Shown piece after piece: positions 5,246-7,154 of a stretch of 7,154 nucleotides of DNA. The notes under the pieces were generated by a model. It was not told where the DNA came from, searched no databases, and saw nothing but the letters and a program-made list of their open reading frames with translations. Both the position numbers and the translations under genes were made by a program. The stretch covers positions 1 to 7,154 of the forward strand of contig CAZXIT010000045.1 in assembly GCA_964640775.1 (NCBI GenBank), given 5' to 3'. The first letter of the stretch is position 1, and each line of letters begins with the position of its first letter. This DNA comes from CAYMUN01 sp964640775. GTDB taxonomy: Bacteria > Patescibacteriota > Saccharimonadia > Saccharimonadales > UBA4665.

Positions 5246-5719
5246 CTAAGACTTAAGCGCTCTACGGCCAATAAACCTTCGTAATTTCCCGCCAGAATGC
5301 CTTGGTTGTTCGTTTGAAGGGAAAGTTTCTTCTAGAGTTTGATGAAATTTGATTATTCCATCGAGATCTTTTGGCACAGCGGGAGAATTACCCTCTAAAT
5401 CAGACTGATTTACATCAGTTACTTCTGAACCACCCTGTGTCCAATTCACCGTTGCGGCACCTCTATCTCCGGTAGAGTGCCACAGTGATAACGCAGTCTG
5501 ATAGGCAACTGTACCGTCAGGTGAAGTTGCTCTTGCAATAAGACCTTTACCGCCGGGAATAAGCATAGTATCTACTGTGTCATCTGGATTAAAGCCGAGA
5601 ATTCCCTTTCGGGGTTCGCCTAAAGCAGCCTCGCTAAATATCCTCTGCATGGTAGCGTCTAGACCTGCGATGGCTTGTTCTTCTGGGGTTGGTGCTGAAG
5701 TTTGTGTTTCGGGAGACAT
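5246..5719 (-). CDS. Hypothetical soluble protein (157 aa)
   Basis: The protein is unrecognised. It has 157 residues with no signal peptide or membrane segment. The N-terminus is low-complexity and polar (MSPETQTSAPTPEEQ), followed by a helix (about 16-32). A glycine-rich central part (about 41-97) then alternates short hydrophobic runs in a beta-like pattern (MLIPGGKGLIARATSPDG, then AYQTALSLWHS). A second helix (IIKFHQTLEETF, 122-133) precedes a strongly basic tail (GGKLRRFIGRRALKS). The ATG follows a strong promoter by 6 nt, so it is probably translated from a leaderless mRNA. It sits between tRNA-Asp and the methyltransferase gene, each of them with its own promoter. Its DNA looks more AT-rich than the large genes on either side, which could mean different ancestry, but this is a visual impression. 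Confidence 0.72.
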   Translation of the reverse strand: MSPETQTSAPTPEEQAIAGLDATMQRIFSEAALGEPRKGILGFNPDDTVDTMLIPGGKGLIARATSPDGTVAYQTALSLWHSTGDRGAATVNWTQGGSEVTDVNQSDLEGNSPAVPKDLDGIIKFHQTLEETFPSNEQPRHSGGKLRRFIGRRALKS

Positions 5720-5722
5720 GTA

Positions 5723-5738
5723 CTTATGTTAGCATAAG
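5723..5738. promoter_or_regulatory. Inverted repeat over the -10 box of the 157-aa gene
   Basis: CTTATG (5723-5728) and CATAAG (5733-5738) are perfect 6-base arms with a 4-base centre, covering the -10 box and reaching to within three bases of the start codon. It is short enough to be chance, but its place mirrors the repeat at the methyltransferase promoter. Confidence 0.38.
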
Positions 5739-5754
5739 CTTTACTAAAAGTCAA
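5726..5754 (-). promoter_or_regulatory. Promoter of the 157-aa gene, predicted leaderless
   Basis: TTGACT (5754 to 5749), a 17-bp spacer and TAACAT (5731 to 5726) preceded by TGC make a good promoter. The ATG at 5719 is 6 nt after the -10 box, so the mRNA should begin at the start codon. The -35 box begins only 5 bases beyond the CCA end of tRNA-Asp. Confidence 0.72.
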
Positions 5755-5759
5755 TATAC

Positions 5760-5835
5760 TGGCGGGCTCGACCGGATTTGAACCGGCGATCTCCTCCGTG
5801 ACAGGGAGGCGTGATAACCACTTCACTACGAGCCC
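5760..5835 (-). tRNA. tRNA-Asp (anticodon GTC), CCA encoded
   Basis: A complete 76-nt tRNA is read on the minus strand. Acceptor arms GGGCTCG (from 5835) and CGAGCCC pair fully, T8 and A9 are present, and the D arm is GTGAAGTGGTTATCAC. The anticodon stem CCTCC/GGAGG encloses the loop CTGTCAC with anticodon GTC (Asp). A 5-nt variable loop is followed by the T arm GCCGG-TTCAAAT-CCGGT, the discriminator base is G, and CCA is encoded in the DNA (5762 to 5760). It decodes GAC and GAT. It has its own promoter upstream and appears to be transcribed alone. Confidence 0.97.
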
Positions 5836-5849
5836 AAAATGTCGGTAAA

Positions 5850-5879
5850 GACAGGGGTAATCATAGCAACTCCCCTGTC
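5850..5879 (-). terminator. Hairpin between the foldase gene and tRNA-Asp (probable terminator)
   Basis: GACAGGGG and CCCCTGTC form a perfect 8-bp stem with a 14-nt loop, starting 21 nt beyond the stop of the 365-aa gene. A TTT follows in the minus direction and AAAAA flanks it on the plus strand, so it may terminate either way, though the T run for the minus direction is short. Unusually, the loop also holds the tRNA -10 box. Confidence 0.6.
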
Positions 5880-5888
5880 AAAAAGCAA
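5860..5888 (-). promoter_or_regulatory. Promoter of tRNA-Asp
   Basis: TTGCTT (5888 to 5883), a 17-bp spacer and TATGAT (5865 to 5860) preceded by TGC form an extended -10 promoter. The gap from -10 box to tRNA is 24 nt, identical to that of the left-edge tRNA. The -35 box matches the consensus at 4 of 6 bases. Confidence 0.68.
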
Positions 5889-5900
5889 CTGCGATCAGCG

Positions 5901-6998
5901 TTAGGCTTTGGTTTTGATATACAAGTGCGGTGCATGCTTGGCCTGCAGCGGCTTGGTGTAGGTGGCGATGTCTTTGAGAGTAAACTGCAAATGGGCGGCG
6001 TGGCGGCTGACACCCGTCCCGTCAATGACTTTGATAATTTCCAAGGTATAACCGGTATTGATGATAGCCGAAGTTTGACCAGGTTTAAGCTTGAACAGTT
6101 CGGCAGTCACGGCTGGCGGGACATCCCGATCGCTGATGGTAATCGGATTGGGATATTGGCCGCCATTGGCCTTGGTAGCCAAATCATCAGAGGCAGTGAG
6201 GGCTAATTTTGCAAAATCAGTGCCGGTGAGCAGCTGTCCGAGCGCAGCTTGGGCGCGAGCATTGGTGGCGGTGTCGAGTTTGGTCACCACAGCTTGCTGC
6301 AACAGCTGCTGCCTGAGCTCACGTTTGAAATCGGCTACGTTCCAGCCCCAAAAGACATTAAGTACATCACGAAATACCCGGTCGTTGCTGCCAAGGCGAT
6401 TTTCAGTCTTGAGCAGAGCCACTTGGGCGTCAACTGTCTGGCCGCTGACGCTGACATCATGCTGTTTGGCAAGCTGTTTGACATAGGCCTCACGAATCAC
6501 CTGGCTCATAGCCTGCTGGCGCAGCCGGGCTAGCTGGGCTTTGCCGTCGCGAGTTGTAAAGTCAGCCTGCTGCTGGGTCTGGTAATAGTGCATGTTATGG
6601 CGCAGCTCAAACAGGTACGATTCGTAGCTCACCCAGCGATCTCCAGCTTTAGCCGCCGGGAACGGCACGATCCGGGTGACATCATAGATAAAGCCTGAGG
6701 TAGCTTGGAATTTATAGAGGCTGAGACCGGCAGCGGCAAAAAAACTGACCAGTACTAGCACTAAGAGCGCTAGCGAGATTCGGACCACCCGGTGTTTGGA
6801 GTGCTGCAAAGGATAAATGTACTTGCGGGCGCTTGATAGCACTTCTTCCCGGTGATCAGCTACCGTGTCATTGGTAATCCGCGGCACACTGGCCAGGGCC
6901 TCGCTGAACTTCTCTTCCGCGGACCTGCCGGGACGCTTAAAGGGACGTTTGATAGTCTTGGGCAGTTTAGGTTTCTGGGGTATCTTCAGTTTCTTCAT
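5901..6998 (-). CDS. Membrane-anchored SurA/PrsA-like foldase with divergent parvulin region
   Basis: The protein has 365 residues. The first 70 are very basic and proline-rich (MKKLKIPQKPKLPKTIKRP), presumably cytosolic; one membrane segment follows (about 71-95), with the rest outside. Residues 120-240 are helical and Gln/Arg-rich, like the SurA N-terminal chaperone domain. Residues 250-326 match a parvulin (PpiC) rotamase: LLTGTDFAKLALTASDD, then KANGGQYPN, and LFKLKPGQTSAIINTGYTLEIIKVID. The usual first strand with its His (ASHILV type) is not where it should be; a similar RHAAHLQFTL occurs after the domain at 332-341. It probably helps fold exported proteins, and prolyl isomerase activity is uncertain. 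Its ATG lies inside the 3' end of the upstream short ORF (32-bp overlap), suggesting translational coupling, and no clear Shine-Dalgarno is seen. Confidence 0.85.
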   Translation of the reverse strand: MKKLKIPQKPKLPKTIKRPFKRPGRSAEEKFSEALASVPRITNDTVADHREEVLSSARKYIYPLQHSKHRVVRISLALLVLVLVSFFAAAGLSLYKFQATSGFIYDVTRIVPFPAAKAGDRWVSYESYLFELRHNMHYYQTQQQADFTTRDGKAQLARLRQQAMSQVIREAYVKQLAKQHDVSVSGQTVDAQVALLKTENRLGSNDRVFRDVLNVFWGWNVADFKRELRQQLLQQAVVTKLDTATNARAQAALGQLLTGTDFAKLALTASDDLATKANGGQYPNPITISDRDVPPAVTAELFKLKPGQTSAIINTGYTLEIIKVIDGTGVSRHAAHLQFTLKDIATYTKPLQAKHAPHLYIKTKA

Positions 6999-7143
6999 GT
7001 GGCTTATTGGACTGCTGCATGGCAGCCGGGGACGAATTCGTCGTATTAATTCCTTTGGCGCGCAAAATACCGAGGAGACGTTTCTGGATCTTAGCCGGAT
7101 GATGCACGTCGTGAATCGTCAGGTCTCCCACGTATGTTTGCAT
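6967..7143 (-). CDS. Short ORF of unknown function (58 aa from ATG 7143), possibly the end of a longer gene
   Basis: From ATG at 7143 the reading frame gives 58 residues, starting MQTYVGDLTIHDVHHPAKIQ, continuing with a basic helix (KRLLGILRAKGI) and ending in an acidic, proline-containing tail (HEETEDTPET) before TAA at 6967. Its 3' end overlaps the foldase gene by 32 bp in another frame, as expected for coupled genes. The window ends 11 bases upstream; the in-frame codons there (ACA ATA AAG) contain no stop, so it may be the C-terminal part of a longer protein. A TACAAT hexamer 4 nt before the ATG could be the -10 box of a leaderless promoter, which would make 7143 the true start. The product is not recognised. 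Confidence 0.6.
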   Translation of the reverse strand: MQTYVGDLTIHDVHHPAKIQKRLLGILRAKGINTTNSSPAAMQQSNKPHEETEDTPET

Positions 7144-7154
7144 CTTTATTGTAC

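Noticed and set aside
5760..5785. tRNA-Asp 3' end as an integration site with a flanking direct repeat
   Set aside because: No second copy of the tRNA 3' sequence and no integrase gene were found in the window.
6249..6533. Plus-strand open frame opposite the foldase gene
   Set aside because: It is antisense to the strongly supported SurA/PrsA-like coding frame and shows no recognisable protein features.

Overview
The window reads as a piece of a compact bacterial chromosome, most likely from the Candidate Phyla Radiation and probably a Candidatus Saccharibacteria (TM7) genome. This is an inference from the look of the proteins: small lineage-type hypothetical proteins, a beta-lactamase-like hydrolase behind peptidoglycan-binding-type domains, a SurA/PrsA-like membrane-anchored foldase, and very tight gene packing. 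No ribosomal RNA or marker protein is present to prove it. All genes are on the minus strand, so the window is read right to left. The standard bacterial code fits: TGA ends the serine hydrolase gene, and no long frame needs TGA as sense.

Layout in transcription order (right to left). At the right edge a short ORF (58 codons if it starts at 7143) overlaps the start of a 365-residue membrane-anchored SurA/PrsA-like protein with a divergent parvulin region. Next come a hairpin whose loop carries a tRNA promoter and then a complete tRNA-Asp(GTC) with encoded CCA. Two individually promoted genes follow: a 157-residue protein of unknown function and a 256-residue probable SAM-dependent methyltransferase. 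Each has a TTGACT -35, a 17-bp spacer, a -10 box and an ATG only 6 nt further on, so the transcripts are probably leaderless, and each promoter is overlapped by an inverted repeat. A strong promoter (TTGACA, 17 bp, TGC-TAGATT) then serves a 577-residue exported serine hydrolase.

The left half is membrane-protein rich: a DUF1345 protein, a 78-residue hydrophobic small protein, a 48-residue DUF5670 (lmo0937-like) membrane protein preceded by a 21-bp palindrome and a strong Shine-Dalgarno, an eight-segment membrane protein that looks internally duplicated, and a coupled 80-residue hypothetical. At the left edge, 14 nt of another tRNA 5' end are visible with an extended -10 box spaced from the tRNA exactly as for tRNA-Asp.

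Functionally, the recognised proteins suggest envelope work: folding of exported proteins (365 aa), cell-wall-associated hydrolysis (577 aa) and several integral membrane proteins. I see no mobile element, CRISPR array or phage gene, and no gene-free stretch over 300 bases. The most interesting material is the promoter architecture (extended -10 boxes, probable leaderless genes, palindromes over promoters), the internal duplication in the eight-segment membrane protein, and a possible displaced parvulin strand in the foldase.
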